DNA of 64,000 nucleotides from Citrobacter koseri ATCC BAA-895 (GTDB lineage: Bacteria; Pseudomonadota; Gammaproteobacteria; Enterobacterales; Enterobacteriaceae), in NCBI RefSeq assembly GCF_000018045.1, contig NC_009792.1, forward strand, positions 3,286,001-3,350,000, written 5' to 3'. Both the position numbers and the translations under genes were made by a program. The notes under the pieces were generated by a model. It made no database searches. It saw only the letters and a program-made list of their open reading frames with translations, and was not told the DNA's origin. Shown piece after piece: positions 32,860-42,027 of the stretch (within the stretch, counting starts at the first letter, position 1; each line of letters opens with the position of its first letter).

Positions 32860-35568
32860 TTATTGCCAGCCGTAACGACGGCTATAAAAACCTTTCACTA
32901 ATTGTGTCAATGTCATATAACCCGCGAGAATAGCGATCAGCCACGGGAAGTAGCTCAGCGGCAGCGCCTGTAATTGCAGATAGCCCGCCAACGGCGAGAA
33001 CGGCAGCGCGATACCCACCACCATCACCACCAGCGTCATCAGCATCAGCGGCCATGCGGCGCGGCTCTGAATAAACGGTACGCGGCGCGTGCGAATCATA
33101 TGCACAATCAATGTTTGCGATAACAGCCCGACGACAAACCAACCCGACTGGAACAGGGTTTGCGCTTCCGGCACATTCGCATGGAATACCCACCACATCA
33201 GGCAGAAGGTCAGGATGTCGAAAATCGAACTGATTGGCCCGAAGAAGATCATAAAACGCCCCAGATCGGCGGGATTCCAGCGTTGCGGCTTCTGGATCTG
33301 CTCGTCATCCACGTTATCAAACGGGATAGCCACCTGGGATACATCGTACAGCAGGTTCTGAATCAGTAAGTGCAGCGGCAGCATTGGCAGGAAGGGCAAG
33401 AATGCGCTCGCCACCAGCACGCTAAAGACGTTACCAAAGTTAGAACTCGCGGTCATTTTGATGTATTTCAGCATGTTGGAGAACGTGCGACGCCCTTCGA
33501 TAACGCCCTCTTCCAGCACCATCAGGCTCTTTTCCAACAGGATGATATCCGCAGCTTCGCGGGCAATATCCACGGCGCCATCAACGGAAATGCCGATATC
33601 CGCCGCACGCAATGCCGGAGCATCATTGATGCCATCGCCCATAAAGCCAACCACATGCCCTTCGCGTTTCAGCAGCGTGACGATGCGCTCTTTGTGCATC
33701 GGCGTCAGGCGGGCAAACAGCGTGGTGCGCGCGGCAAGTTCCGCCAGTTCATCATCGTTCAGCCCTTCGATATCACTGCCAGTCACCACATCGCCCGCAT
33801 CAAGCCCGACTTCATGGCATACTTTCGCCGCCACCAGTTCGCTGTCGCCAGTGAGGATCTTCACGGTGATTCCGCTCTCTTTCAGCGCCTTCAGCGCCGG
33901 AGCGGTCGTCTCTTTCGGCGGATCGAGAAACGCAATGTAGCCTTCGAGGATCAGGTCAGACTCATCAATGCGTTGATAATCCCCTTCCCGCGCAGGCAGA
34001 TACTTCGTGGCAACGGCTACCACGCGCAGCCCCTGGCGGTTCAGCGTATCCGTTACGCGCTTCACCCGGCGCAGCATGTTGTCATCCATCGGCACAATAT
34101 CGCCATTGTGGCGCACCTGGGTGCAGACGCTGAGGATCTCCTGCAACGCGCCTTTGCACACCAGCTGATGCACATCGGCTTCTTCCGCCACCACTACGGA
34201 CATCCGGCGACGCTCAAAATCAAACGGGATCTCATCAATTTTCTGCCAGCGCCCGGAGAGCTGACGCGCAGACTCTTCATCCACGCCTTCCAGCACTGCG
34301 GTATCCAGCAGATTTTTCAACCCGGTCTGGTAGTGGCTGTTCAGCCAGGCGGAATGCAGCACGCGTTCGCTGGGCTTGCCGGAGACATCCGTATGGTTCT
34401 CCAGCACAATTTTATCCTGAGTCAGCGTGCCGGTTTTGTCGGTGCAGAGAATATCCATCGCGCCGAAGTTCTGAATGGCGTCCAGGTGCTTAACAATGAC
34501 TTTTTGCTTCGACAGTTTCACCGCCCCGCGCGCCAGCGTGGAGGTGACAATCATCGGCAGCATTTCCGGCGTCAGGCCTACCGCGACCGAGAGCGCAAAC
34601 AGCGCCGCTTCCCACCAGTCGCCTTTGGTATAGCCGTTAATGATCAACACGATAGGCGCCATGACCAGCATAAAGCGGATCAACAGCATACTGACGCGGC
34701 TGATGCCTTTCTGAAACGCGTTTTGCTCGCTTTCCTGCTCGCTCACGCGGCCAGCCAGTTGACCAAACCAGGTCTCGCCGCCCGTTGCAATGACAATCGC
34801 CTGCGCCGTTCCGCTCACCACGTTGGTGCCCATAAAGCACAGCGTGTCGCATTCCAGCGGATTGCTTTGCTTAGGGTCGCGGGTCGTCGCCACTTTTTCT
34901 ACCGGCAGAGATTCGCCCGTGAGCGAAGCCTGCGCGACAAACAGATCGCGCGCCTGAATAACGCGTAAATCCGCCGGGATCATATCGCCCGCCGCCAGCT
35001 TGATAATATCGCCCGGCACCAGTTGGTCGATGGGCAGCTCAACCCAGCTGTTCTCGCCTTTTTCATTGATAACGCGCAGCACCGTAGCGGTATTGCTGAC
35101 CATCGCCTTCAACGCATCAGCCGCTTTGGTCGAGCGTGCTTCCTGCACAAAATTCAGCAGCGTCGAAATCCCGACCATCAGCGCAATAACGCCTGCGGCA
35201 AACAGATCTTCCGTGGCATAGGAGATGACGCCGAGAATGGTCAGCAAGATATTGAAAGGGTTGCGATAGCAGACCCACAGGTGTCTCCACCACGGAGTCG
35301 GCTTCTGTGTGGGTAGCTGATTTTCACCGTATTTCTCGCGCGCATCCTCCACCTCTGCGACATTCAGCCCCTCAGGATGCGCATCGAATGCGCGCCAGAG
35401 CGCCGCCTCTTCCATCACCGCCATTTTCAGGCAGCGATCGCTCAATGACGGGGGAATCGGAGTATTCGCAACGCTCTGCGCACTGGGCAAGGGGTCGCGA
35501 TGCACCAGACGATGAGGTAAATGACGGTTAAGGCGAGCAAACAGCTCGCGGGTGATATTTTTCAGCAT
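32860..35568 (-). CDS. mgtA: Magnesium-transporting P-type ATPase MgtA
   Basis: 902-residue P3B-type ATPase of the inner membrane that brings in Mg2+. The phosphorylation site is ILCTDKTGTLTQDK, the TGES actuator motif is SLTGESLPVEK, and the hinge is GDGINDAPALRAADIG. It has about ten transmembrane helices. The start at 35568 follows GAGGGACTGCTT and gives the 902-residue length known in Salmonella; the E. coli enzyme is 898. Expression is set by a PhoP box and a long leader with the mgtL peptide. Confidence 0.97.
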   Translation of the reverse strand: MLKNITRELFARLNRHLPHRLVHRDPLPSAQSVANTPIPPSLSDRCLKMAVMEEAALWRAFDAHPEGLNVAEVEDAREKYGENQLPTQKPTPWWRHLWVCYRNPFNILLTILGVISYATEDLFAAGVIALMVGISTLLNFVQEARSTKAADALKAMVSNTATVLRVINEKGENSWVELPIDQLVPGDIIKLAAGDMIPADLRVIQARDLFVAQASLTGESLPVEKVATTRDPKQSNPLECDTLCFMGTNVVSGTAQAIVIATGGETWFGQLAGRVSEQESEQNAFQKGISRVSMLLIRFMLVMAPIVLIINGYTKGDWWEAALFALSVAVGLTPEMLPMIVTSTLARGAVKLSKQKVIVKHLDAIQNFGAMDILCTDKTGTLTQDKIVLENHTDVSGKPSERVLHSAWLNSHYQTGLKNLLDTAVLEGVDEESARQLSGRWQKIDEIPFDFERRRMSVVVAEEADVHQLVCKGALQEILSVCTQVRHNGDIVPMDDNMLRRVKRVTDTLNRQGLRVVAVATKYLPAREGDYQRIDESDLILEGYIAFLDPPKETTAPALKALKESGITVKILTGDSELVAAKVCHEVGLDAGDVVTGSDIEGLNDDELAELAARTTLFARLTPMHKERIVTLLKREGHVVGFMGDGINDAPALRAADIGISVDGAVDIAREAADIILLEKSLMVLEEGVIEGRRTFSNMLKYIKMTASSNFGNVFSVLVASAFLPFLPMLPLHLLIQNLLYDVSQVAIPFDNVDDEQIQKPQRWNPADLGRFMIFFGPISSIFDILTFCLMWWVFHANVPEAQTLFQSGWFVVGLLSQTLIVHMIRTRRVPFIQSRAAWPLMLMTLVVMVVGIALPFSPLAGYLQLQALPLSYFPWLIAILAGYMTLTQLVKGFYSRRYGWQ

Positions 35569-35836
35569 AAGCAGTCCCTCCGCGCCGAAAAAGCGGCGCA
35601 GAAACATCTCTCAGGCGCGGCAAAGCCTTACCTGACGATAATTTAAAGCGATAACAGGGACGTCGGGAACGTCACTGCCTTACGTATCCGGTAAGACAGT
35701 GAAAAACAGGCTTACCGGAAAGGGCTATTTCTCCATCGCGGGAGAGGGGTGGGTTCGGGATCCATGCAGCCTCCGGTAAGTGAATGATTGGCGCCGCGCA
35801 TTATACGCAGAAAACCATAAGGTTTGTGGCAATTAT
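35569..35836 (-). ncRNA. mgtA 5' leader (Mg2+/proline-sensing region)
   Basis: The predicted leader of about 268 bases runs from a start site near 35836 to the mgtA ATG, close to the 264 bases known in Salmonella. It includes mgtL and GC-rich complementary segments such as CCTTACGTATCCGGTAAGACAG around 35680-35701 (plus strand). In Salmonella this RNA switches between readthrough and Rho-dependent termination. The start site is inferred from the promoter elements. Confidence 0.75.
35712..35765 (-). CDS. mgtL: mgtA leader peptide MgtL
   Basis: 17 codons, MDPEPTPLPRWRNSPFR, then a stop. The proline-rich first half matches Salmonella MgtL (MDPEPTPLPRW). In the known mechanism, slow translation of the prolines or ribosome destabilisation by the acidic-proline start lets transcription enter mgtA. 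The last five residues differ from the Salmonella form I remember. Confidence 0.92.
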   Translation of the reverse strand: MDPEPTPLPRWRNSPFR

Positions 35837-35860
35837 GGCGGTATGATACCGCCGTGTAAT

Positions 35861-35877
35861 TAAACCAAACGTATACA
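35861..35877 (-). promoter_or_regulatory. PhoP box and mgtA promoter
   Basis: On the minus strand, TGTATA-CGTTT-GGTTTA matches the PhoP direct repeat ((T/G)GTTTA N5 (T/G)GTTTA) with one mismatch. A TATCAT -10 element (35843-35848) follows 12 bases later, the usual spacing. Low Mg2+ should induce mgtA through PhoPQ. Confidence 0.8.
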
Positions 35878-35991
35878 CAAAAACATTTAGCTTGAAGGAT
35901 GAAGCGTATAAACCAGACTTTACCCATTGCCCCTGGCTTGAGTAAAGTTACTCTTTTTGACACAACTTGATGCGCACCACGGGAAAACAGG

Positions 35992-36939
35992 ATGCAGAAT
36001 CGGCTGACCATTAAAGACATTGCCCGCTTAAGCGGCGTAGGGAAATCCACCGTTTCCCGCGTGCTCAACAACGAAAGCGGGGTAAGTGAACGGACTCGTG
36101 AACGTGTGGAAGCCGTAATGAATCAACATGGTTTTTCCCCTTCCCGTTCCGCACGCGCCATGCGCGGGCAAAGTGATAAAGTGGTCGCCATTATTGTTAC
36201 CCGTCTGGATTCCCTGTCAGAAAACCTCGCCGTCCAGACCATGCTGCCCGCGTTTTACGAGCAGGGTTACGATCCCATCATGATGGAGAGTCAGTTCTCG
36301 CCAGAACTGGTAGAAGAACACCTGGGGATGCTCAGACGGCGTAATATTGACGGCGTGGTGCTGTTCGGTTTTACCGGTATTTGCGAGGAGATGCTTGCGC
36401 CCTGGCAGGCCTCGCTGGTGCTGCTGGCAAGGGACGCCAGTGGTTTTGCGTCGGTGTGCTATGACGACGAAGGCGCTATCCATACCTTAATGCAGCGTCT
36501 GTATGACCAGGGACATCGGGCGATCAGCTTTCTCGGCGTGCCTCACAGCGACGTCACGACCGGTAAGCGCCGTCACGAAGCCTATCTGAGTTTCTGCAAA
36601 AAAAATAAACTGCACCCTGTCGCCGCTCTGCCTGGCCTGGCGATGAAACAAGGCTATGAGCACGCTGCGGATGTCATTACGCCAGACACCAGCGCGCTGG
36701 TCTGCGCGACCGATACGCTAGCGCTGGGCGCCAGTAAATATTTGCAGGAACAGCGTATCGATTCTCTGCAACTGGCGAGCGTCGGGAACACGCCGCTGAT
36801 GAAATTTCTCCACCCGGAGATTATCACGGTTGATCCCGGTTACGCTGAAGCCGGGAAACAAGCGGCCTTACAGCTGATCGAGCAAATCAACGGCCGCAGC
36901 GATCCCCGCCAGATCGTCATTCCGTCTACCCTCTCCTGA
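35992..36939 (+). CDS. treR: Trehalose operon repressor TreR
   Basis: LacI/GalR-family repressor of 315 residues. The N-terminal helix-turn-helix (LTIKDIARLSGVGKSTVSRV) and hinge precede a periplasmic-binding-like domain that senses trehalose 6-phosphate. It lies between mgtA (divergent) and treB. A 12-base perfect palindrome before treB is its probable operator. Confidence 0.96.
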   Translation: MQNRLTIKDIARLSGVGKSTVSRVLNNESGVSERTRERVEAVMNQHGFSPSRSARAMRGQSDKVVAIIVTRLDSLSENLAVQTMLPAFYEQGYDPIMMESQFSPELVEEHLGMLRRRNIDGVVLFGFTGICEEMLAPWQASLVLLARDASGFASVCYDDEGAIHTLMQRLYDQGHRAISFLGVPHSDVTTGKRRHEAYLSFCKKNKLHPVAALPGLAMKQGYEHAADVITPDTSALVCATDTLALGASKYLQEQRIDSLQLASVGNTPLMKFLHPEIITVDPGYAEAGKQAALQLIEQINGRSDPRQIVIPSTLS

Positions 36940-36979
36940 TTCTTTTCTGAACGGTAATTTGTGATCTTCGCTGCGTTTC

Positions 36980-36991
36980 GGGAACGTTCCC
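36980..36991 (+). promoter_or_regulatory. TreR operator
   Basis: GGGAACGTTCCC is a perfect palindrome of the kind bound by LacI-family repressors, in the treR-treB gap about 120 bases before treB. Confidence 0.75.
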
Positions 36992-37042
36992 ATTTTTTAA
37001 TATTCACCGAAGATATACTCTTGCGCCAACAACGTAAGAGCT

Positions 37043-37083
37043 GCCGGATGGCGACGCTAAAGCGTCTTATCATCCGGCTTACA
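37043..37083. repeat. REP element before treB
   Basis: GCCGGATGGCGACGC followed by GCGTCTTATCATCCGGCTTACAG, ending about 30 bases before the treB start. Confidence 0.8.
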
Positions 37084-37112
37084 GGGACACATTTCATCTG
37101 CCACGGGGCTTT

Positions 37113-38534
37113 ATGATGAGCAAAGTAAAACAAGCTGATATAGACCAGCTGATTGAACTGGTCGGCGGGCGAGACAATATCGCCACGGTGAGCCACTGCA
37201 TTACTCGCCTGCGCTTTGTGCTGAACCAGCCAGCAAATGCCAGACCGAAAGAAATTGAACAATTACCGATGGTTAAAGGCTGCTTCACCAACGCCGGGCA
37301 GTTCCAGGTGGTGATTGGCACTGACGTTGGCGACTACTACAACGCGCTGCTGGCGACCACCGGTCAGGCGCACGCCGACAAAGAGCAGGCTAAAAAAGCC
37401 GCGCGGCAGAATATGAAATGGCACGAGCAGTTGATCTCCCACTTCGCTGAGATCTTCTTCCCGCTGCTGCCTGCGCTGATCAGCGGCGGTCTGATCTTAG
37501 GTTTTCGCAACGTGATCGGCGATCTGCCGATGAGCAACGGCCAGACGCTGGCGCAGATGCATCCCGCGCTGAAAACGATCTACGACTTCCTGTGGCTGAT
37601 CGGCGAAGCGATCTTCTTCTACCTGCCGGTCGGGATCTGCTGGTCTGCGGTGAAGAAAATGGGCGGCACGCCGATCCTCGGTATCGTACTCGGCGTAACG
37701 CTGGTGTCGCCGCAGTTGATGAACGCCTATCTGCTGGGCCAGCAGGCTCCTGAAGTGTGGGACTTCGGCATGTTCAGCATTGCGAAAGTCGGCTATCAGG
37801 CGCAGGTCATCCCGGCATTGCTGGCGGGTCTGGCGCTCGGCTTTATTGAAACGCGCATGAAGCGCATCGTACCGGATTACCTCTATCTGGTGGTAGTGCC
37901 GGTATGCTCGTTGATCCTCGCGGTCTTTCTCGCACACGCCTTTATCGGCCCGTTTGGCCGCATGATTGGCGATGGCGTGGCCTTTGCGGTGCGCCATCTG
38001 ATGACCGGGAGTTTCGCCCCTGTCGGCGCGGCGCTGTTCGGCTTCCTGTATGCTCCGTTGGTCATTACCGGCGTACATCAGACTACGCTGGCTATCGATA
38101 TGCAGATGATTCAGAGCATGGGCGGTACGCCGGTATGGCCGTTGATTGCGCTGTCGAATATCGCCCAGGCTTCCGCTGTGGTGGGCATTATTATCTCCAG
38201 CCGTAAGCACAACGAACGCGAAATTTCCGTTCCGGCCGCCATCTCCGCCTACCTCGGCGTGACCGAACCGGCGATGTACGGCATCAACCTGAAATACCGC
38301 TTCCCGATGCTGTGCGCCATGATCGGCTCTGGCCTCGCCGGGTTGTTATGCGGCCTGAACGGCGTCATGGCGAACGGGATCGGCGTCGGCGGCTTGCCGG
38401 GCATCCTTTCCATCCAGCCGAGCTACTGGCAGGTGTTTAGCATGGCGATGGCGATCGCGGTCGTCATCCCAATCGTGCTGACTTCCGTTATCTATCAGCG
38501 TAAGTACCGTCAGGGCACGTTGCAGATTGTCTGA
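37113..38534 (+). CDS. treB: Trehalose-specific PTS enzyme IIBC
   Basis: 473 residues. The EIIB domain (residues 1-85) has its phosphorylated Cys in VSHCITRLRF, and the EIIC domain (about 105-470) spans the membrane. It imports trehalose as trehalose 6-phosphate, with phosphate supplied through EIIA-Glc. Two ATGs are adjacent and either may be used. TreC follows 49 bases downstream. Confidence 0.97.
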   Translation: MMSKVKQADIDQLIELVGGRDNIATVSHCITRLRFVLNQPANARPKEIEQLPMVKGCFTNAGQFQVVIGTDVGDYYNALLATTGQAHADKEQAKKAARQNMKWHEQLISHFAEIFFPLLPALISGGLILGFRNVIGDLPMSNGQTLAQMHPALKTIYDFLWLIGEAIFFYLPVGICWSAVKKMGGTPILGIVLGVTLVSPQLMNAYLLGQQAPEVWDFGMFSIAKVGYQAQVIPALLAGLALGFIETRMKRIVPDYLYLVVVPVCSLILAVFLAHAFIGPFGRMIGDGVAFAVRHLMTGSFAPVGAALFGFLYAPLVITGVHQTTLAIDMQMIQSMGGTPVWPLIALSNIAQASAVVGIIISSRKHNEREISVPAAISAYLGVTEPAMYGINLKYRFPMLCAMIGSGLAGLLCGLNGVMANGIGVGGLPGILSIQPSYWQVFSMAMAIAVVIPIVLTSVIYQRKYRQGTLQIV

Positions 38535-38583
38535 TTCTTCTTCGGGGCGCAGTTGCGCCCCATCGCATATGTAGGTTACAAGC

Positions 38584-40239
38584 ATGAATACCCTTCCCCA
38601 CTGGTGGCAAAACGGCGTTATTTACCAGATCTATCCCAAAAGTTTTCAGGACACGACCGGCAGCGGAACCGGCGATTTACGCGGCGTTACGCAGCGTCTT
38701 GATTACCTGCAAAAACTGGGGGTGGATGCTATCTGGCTGACGCCATTCTATGTTTCACCGCAGATTGATAACGGCTACGACGTCGCGAACTACACCGCCA
38801 TCGACCCGGCCTACGGCACGCTGGATGATTTTGACGAACTGGCGGCGCAGGCCAAAGCGCGCGGCATCCGCATTATTCTGGATATGGTGTTTAACCACAC
38901 CTCCACGCAGCATGCCTGGTTCCATAACGCGCTGAATAAAGAGAGTCCGCACCGGGAGTTTTATATCTGGCGCGACGGTACGCCGGATGCGCCGCCCAAT
39001 AACTGGCGCTCCAAATTTGGCGGCAGCGCCTGGCGCTGGCATGCCCAGAGCGAACAGTATTACCTGCACCTTTTCGCCCCGGAGCAGGCTGACCTGAACT
39101 GGGAAAATCCGGCGGTACGCGCTGAGCTGAAAAAAGTGTGTGAATTCTGGGCCGATCGCGGCGTGGACGGGCTGCGCCTGGATGTCGTGAACCTCATCTC
39201 CAAGGATCAGCGTTTCCCGAACGATCTGGACGGCGATGGTCGCCGCTTTTACACCGACGGGCCGCGCGCGCATGAGTTCTTGCACGAGATGAACCGTGAC
39301 GTTTTTACTCCGCGTAACCTGATGACGGTGGGCGAAATGTCATCCACCACCCTGGAAAACTGTCAGCGGTATGCCGCTCTCGATGGCAGCGAGCTGTCGA
39401 TGACCTTTAACTTCCATCATCTGAAAGTCGATTATCCCGGCGGCGAGAAATGGACGCTGGCAAAGCCGGATTACGTGGCGCTAAAAGCACTGTTTCGCCA
39501 CTGGCAGCAGGGGATGCATAACGTTGCCTGGAATGCCCTGTTCTGGTGTAACCACGATCAGCCGCGTATCGTGTCGCGCTTTGGCGACGAAGGCGAACTG
39601 CGGGTTCCGGCGGCGAAGATGCTGGCGATGGTGCTGCACGGTATGCAGGGTACGCCCTATATCTACCAGGGCGAAGAAATTGGCATGACAAACCCGCATT
39701 TCTCCCACATCACCGATTACCGTGACGTGGAAAGCCACAACATGTTTGCCGGGTTGCGCGCCCAGGGCCGGGAAGCCAATGATTTACTGGCTATTCTTGC
39801 CAGCAAATCCCGCGATAACAGCCGCACGCCCATGCAGTGGGATAGCAGCGCGAATGCAGGGTTTACGCAAGGCGAGCCGTGGATCAACCTCTGCGATAAC
39901 TATGCGGACATCAACGTGGCGGCGGCGCTAAATGATGAAGACTCGGTGTTCTACACCTATCAAAGACTGATTGCCTTGCGCAAAACAGAGCCGGTCTTAA
40001 CCTGGGGGAATTATCAGGATCTGCTGCCGGACAGCCCGCATGTATGGTGCTATCGCCGCGAATGGCAGGGGCAGCGGCTACTGGTGGTCGCCAACCTGAG
40101 CAACGCCTGTCAGGCCTGGTTGCCAGAGCATCACGAAGGAAACTGGCAGGCGCTGATGCACAACTACGACGAGGTTGCCACCCGCCCAGCCGCCATGACG
40201 TTACGCCCGTTTGAGGCCGTCTGGTGGTTGCAAAAGTAA
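38584..40239 (+). CDS. treC: Trehalose-6-phosphate hydrolase
   Basis: GH13 hydrolase of 551 residues. It splits trehalose 6-phosphate into glucose and glucose 6-phosphate. The catalytic residues lie in DGLRLDVVNL (nucleophile Asp), VGEMSSTT (acid/base Glu) and NHDQPR (transition-state Asp). It is followed by a strong terminator. In K-12 nrdD comes next (from memory); here an 8-kb sugar locus intervenes. Confidence 0.97.
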   Translation: MNTLPHWWQNGVIYQIYPKSFQDTTGSGTGDLRGVTQRLDYLQKLGVDAIWLTPFYVSPQIDNGYDVANYTAIDPAYGTLDDFDELAAQAKARGIRIILDMVFNHTSTQHAWFHNALNKESPHREFYIWRDGTPDAPPNNWRSKFGGSAWRWHAQSEQYYLHLFAPEQADLNWENPAVRAELKKVCEFWADRGVDGLRLDVVNLISKDQRFPNDLDGDGRRFYTDGPRAHEFLHEMNRDVFTPRNLMTVGEMSSTTLENCQRYAALDGSELSMTFNFHHLKVDYPGGEKWTLAKPDYVALKALFRHWQQGMHNVAWNALFWCNHDQPRIVSRFGDEGELRVPAAKMLAMVLHGMQGTPYIYQGEEIGMTNPHFSHITDYRDVESHNMFAGLRAQGREANDLLAILASKSRDNSRTPMQWDSSANAGFTQGEPWINLCDNYADINVAAALNDEDSVFYTYQRLIALRKTEPVLTWGNYQDLLPDSPHVWCYRREWQGQRLLVVANLSNACQAWLPEHHEGNWQALMHNYDEVATRPAAMTLRPFEAVWWLQK

Positions 40240-40245
40240 TCACAA

Positions 40246-40275
40246 CGGGATACGGACAGACCTGTCTGTATCCCG
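40246..40275 (+). terminator. treBC terminator
   Basis: Fourteen-base stem CGGGATACGGACAG / CTGTCTGTATCCCG with one G-T pair and a two-base loop between listed arms, followed by GATTATTC. The T-run is short. Confidence 0.75.
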
Positions 40276-40337
40276 GATTATTCAGCCCACAGATATTTTC
40301 TCCGTCTTTCTGACAGCGTAAAAAAATGCCGCGTATA

Positions 40338-40360
40338 GTGATACTTAGAATGTACCATCA
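40338..40360 (+). promoter_or_regulatory. Operator-like motif before the porin gene
   Basis: GTGATAC-N7-GTACCATCA. The same 16 conserved bases with the same seven-base spacer occur at 41940-41962 before the PTS operon. It starts 99 bases upstream of the porin start. The RpiR-type regulator between the two units is the obvious candidate to bind it. Confidence 0.65.
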
Positions 40361-40436
40361 TAAAATTTACACGCGCTAAAGAATAAAACAAAAATAGACC
40401 TGCCACTGACACTTATCATATAACCGGCAGGATATC

Positions 40437-41183
40437 ATGAATAAACCTCTTATTAAGTTAAGTTTACTTTCAGCTTTACTCATTAGCAGCCAGGGATGGT
40501 GCGGTAATACCTCTGTTGATTTGCGTTTTGGTCATAATACCAATTCAGAAGCTAATGATTCCAGAATTAAAGTCATGCACCAGGCCGACAATGGTTTTTA
40601 TTTCTCCGTTGAAGCTGCGCAAAACCATAACGATACGTTTTTTGGCGATACCGATCGCTACAGCTCCGATGATAAAGGCGTGACCGAAGCGGCCCAGGAA
40701 ATAGAAACTCGCTGGCGCTTTGATTTAGGTGACGGTTACTCGGTCGCTCCGGGGATGGTCACCGTATTTACGTCCAGTAATACCCATTATCGCCCTTTTA
40801 TTCAGGGCTGGAAATCCTTCGATAATGGCCTCAACCTTTCTGCCCGTTATCGTTACAACACGGTGAACGATGCGCACAGCGACAGAGAGTTAGACGGCAG
40901 CGGTTATACACGTCGTGAATCTCATCAGTTCGATATATGGTTTGCCTACAATATTGGTAACTTTGGCATGTCTTATAACCCCCGTTTCCGCTATCAGGAT
41001 GGCGTCGATCAGGGGACGGGCGACGATACTTACTGGGAACATACCCTCGCGTTCAACTACAAACTGGACGATGGCTGGACGCCGTACGTCGAGCTGGTCT
41101 CTCTTGATAAAACCTATATCAATGACGACGGTCATCATGAAAATGATTACGCCGTACGTCTTGGTATCGTAAAACAGCTTTAA
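40437..41183 (+). CDS. KdgM/NanC-family outer membrane porin
   Basis: 248 residues. The signal peptide MNKPLIKLSLLSALLISSQG is followed by a beta-barrel of alternating strands (SVDLRFGHN, GFYFSVEAAQN, EIETRWRFDLGDGY, LNLSARYRY, DIWFAYNIG) and a C-terminal strand ending YAVRLGIVKQL. These narrow monomeric barrels pass acidic oligosaccharides in KdgM and sialic acid in NanC. Here it probably admits the substrate of the adjacent PTS operon. The sequence does not show which one. It converges with the regulator gene, four bases away. Confidence 0.9.
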   Translation: MNKPLIKLSLLSALLISSQGWCGNTSVDLRFGHNTNSEANDSRIKVMHQADNGFYFSVEAAQNHNDTFFGDTDRYSSDDKGVTEAAQEIETRWRFDLGDGYSVAPGMVTVFTSSNTHYRPFIQGWKSFDNGLNLSARYRYNTVNDAHSDRELDGSGYTRRESHQFDIWFAYNIGNFGMSYNPRFRYQDGVDQGTGDDTYWEHTLAFNYKLDDGWTPYVELVSLDKTYINDDGHHENDYAVRLGIVKQL

Positions 41184-41187
41184 CGCG

Positions 41188-41847
41188 CTATGCCGCATCG
41201 TATTGCAGCAGATAACATCCGATGCGGTCTACTACCGTCAGCAGTTCCAGCTGGCCTTCTCGTTGATATAACGAGATTGCGTCAATATCAATATCCAGAG
41301 GCCAGCATAATGTTGAAATCGTCGCTAACGTGGATTCTCGTTTTGTAATCGCAATGATTTTTAATCCCTTACGTAACGCGTTTCGCGCCATTTCGACTAA
41401 CGACGCCGTTTCACCCGATTTGCTGATCAACACCAGCGTACCTTTAGAGACACGCGTCAGCTGATGAACATCATTGAGAATGAGGTGCGGCAAGCTCGCC
41501 AGCGACAAAAAACGCGACAAATAATTCAGGCTGGTCAATGACGCGCCGCGCGCATATAAGAAGATATGGCTGGAATTAACCAGTATGTTGCACAGCTGTG
41601 TAATGGTCTCTTCTTTTTCATCACCAACAACATATCTTACGGGTTCGGCTATTAACCTGTCGCGAGAAAACTGATACCGTAGCTCGGTATAGCTCCGGTA
41701 TCCCATTTTTTTACACACCCGATTAACGGATGTTGTAGTGGTGAATGTTTCGCTCGCAATCACCTTAGCTGAAATACCCGATATTTCATGAGCATGACAC
41801 TGAATATACTCAAATATTAATCTTTCACTACCCTGAAAGGAATTCAT
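41188..41847 (-). CDS. RpiR/MurR-family transcriptional regulator
   Basis: 219 residues. An N-terminal RpiR helix-turn-helix (SGISAKVIASETFTTTTSV then NRVCKKMGYRSYTELRYQF) is followed by a SIS sugar-phosphate domain (FLYARGASLTSLNYLSRF and TLVLISKSGETASLVEMA). The ATG at 41847, with AAGGGTGGG before it, is favoured over the GTG three codons upstream. It is divergent from the PTS operon and converges with the porin gene. It likely responds to the phosphorylated substrate. This differs from E. coli mngAB, which has a GntR-type regulator. Confidence 0.92.
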   Translation of the reverse strand: MNSFQGSERLIFEYIQCHAHEISGISAKVIASETFTTTTSVNRVCKKMGYRSYTELRYQFSRDRLIAEPVRYVVGDEKEETITQLCNILVNSSHIFLYARGASLTSLNYLSRFLSLASLPHLILNDVHQLTRVSKGTLVLISKSGETASLVEMARNALRKGLKIIAITKRESTLATISTLCWPLDIDIDAISLYQREGQLELLTVVDRIGCYLLQYDAA

Positions 41848-41939
41848 AAAACCCACCCTTAACCTACGAATATAATATATTCTATCAATATCGTATTTAT
41901 AACACTGGAATGCGAATCACACTCTATTCAACAGGTATG

Positions 41940-41962
41940 GTGATACGCAATTAGTACCATCA
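41940..41962 (+). promoter_or_regulatory. Operator-like motif before the PTS operon
   Basis: GTGATAC-N7-GTACCATCA, the partner of 40338-40360. It lies between the divergent regulator and EIIBC genes, 66 bases before the EIIBC start. The outer bases form an imperfect palindrome (TGAT and ATCA). Confidence 0.65.
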
Positions 41963-42027
41963 AACCTTTTATTGCCTTTTTTATTTCTCTTTATAATTTC
42001 TGCAATTCTATTGTTAGGGGTTTTACA

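Noticed and set aside
33370..34968. 532-codon open frame opposite mgtA
   Set aside because: It is antisense to a highly conserved P-type ATPase, and the His/Arg/Gln-rich translation is typical of a shadow frame.
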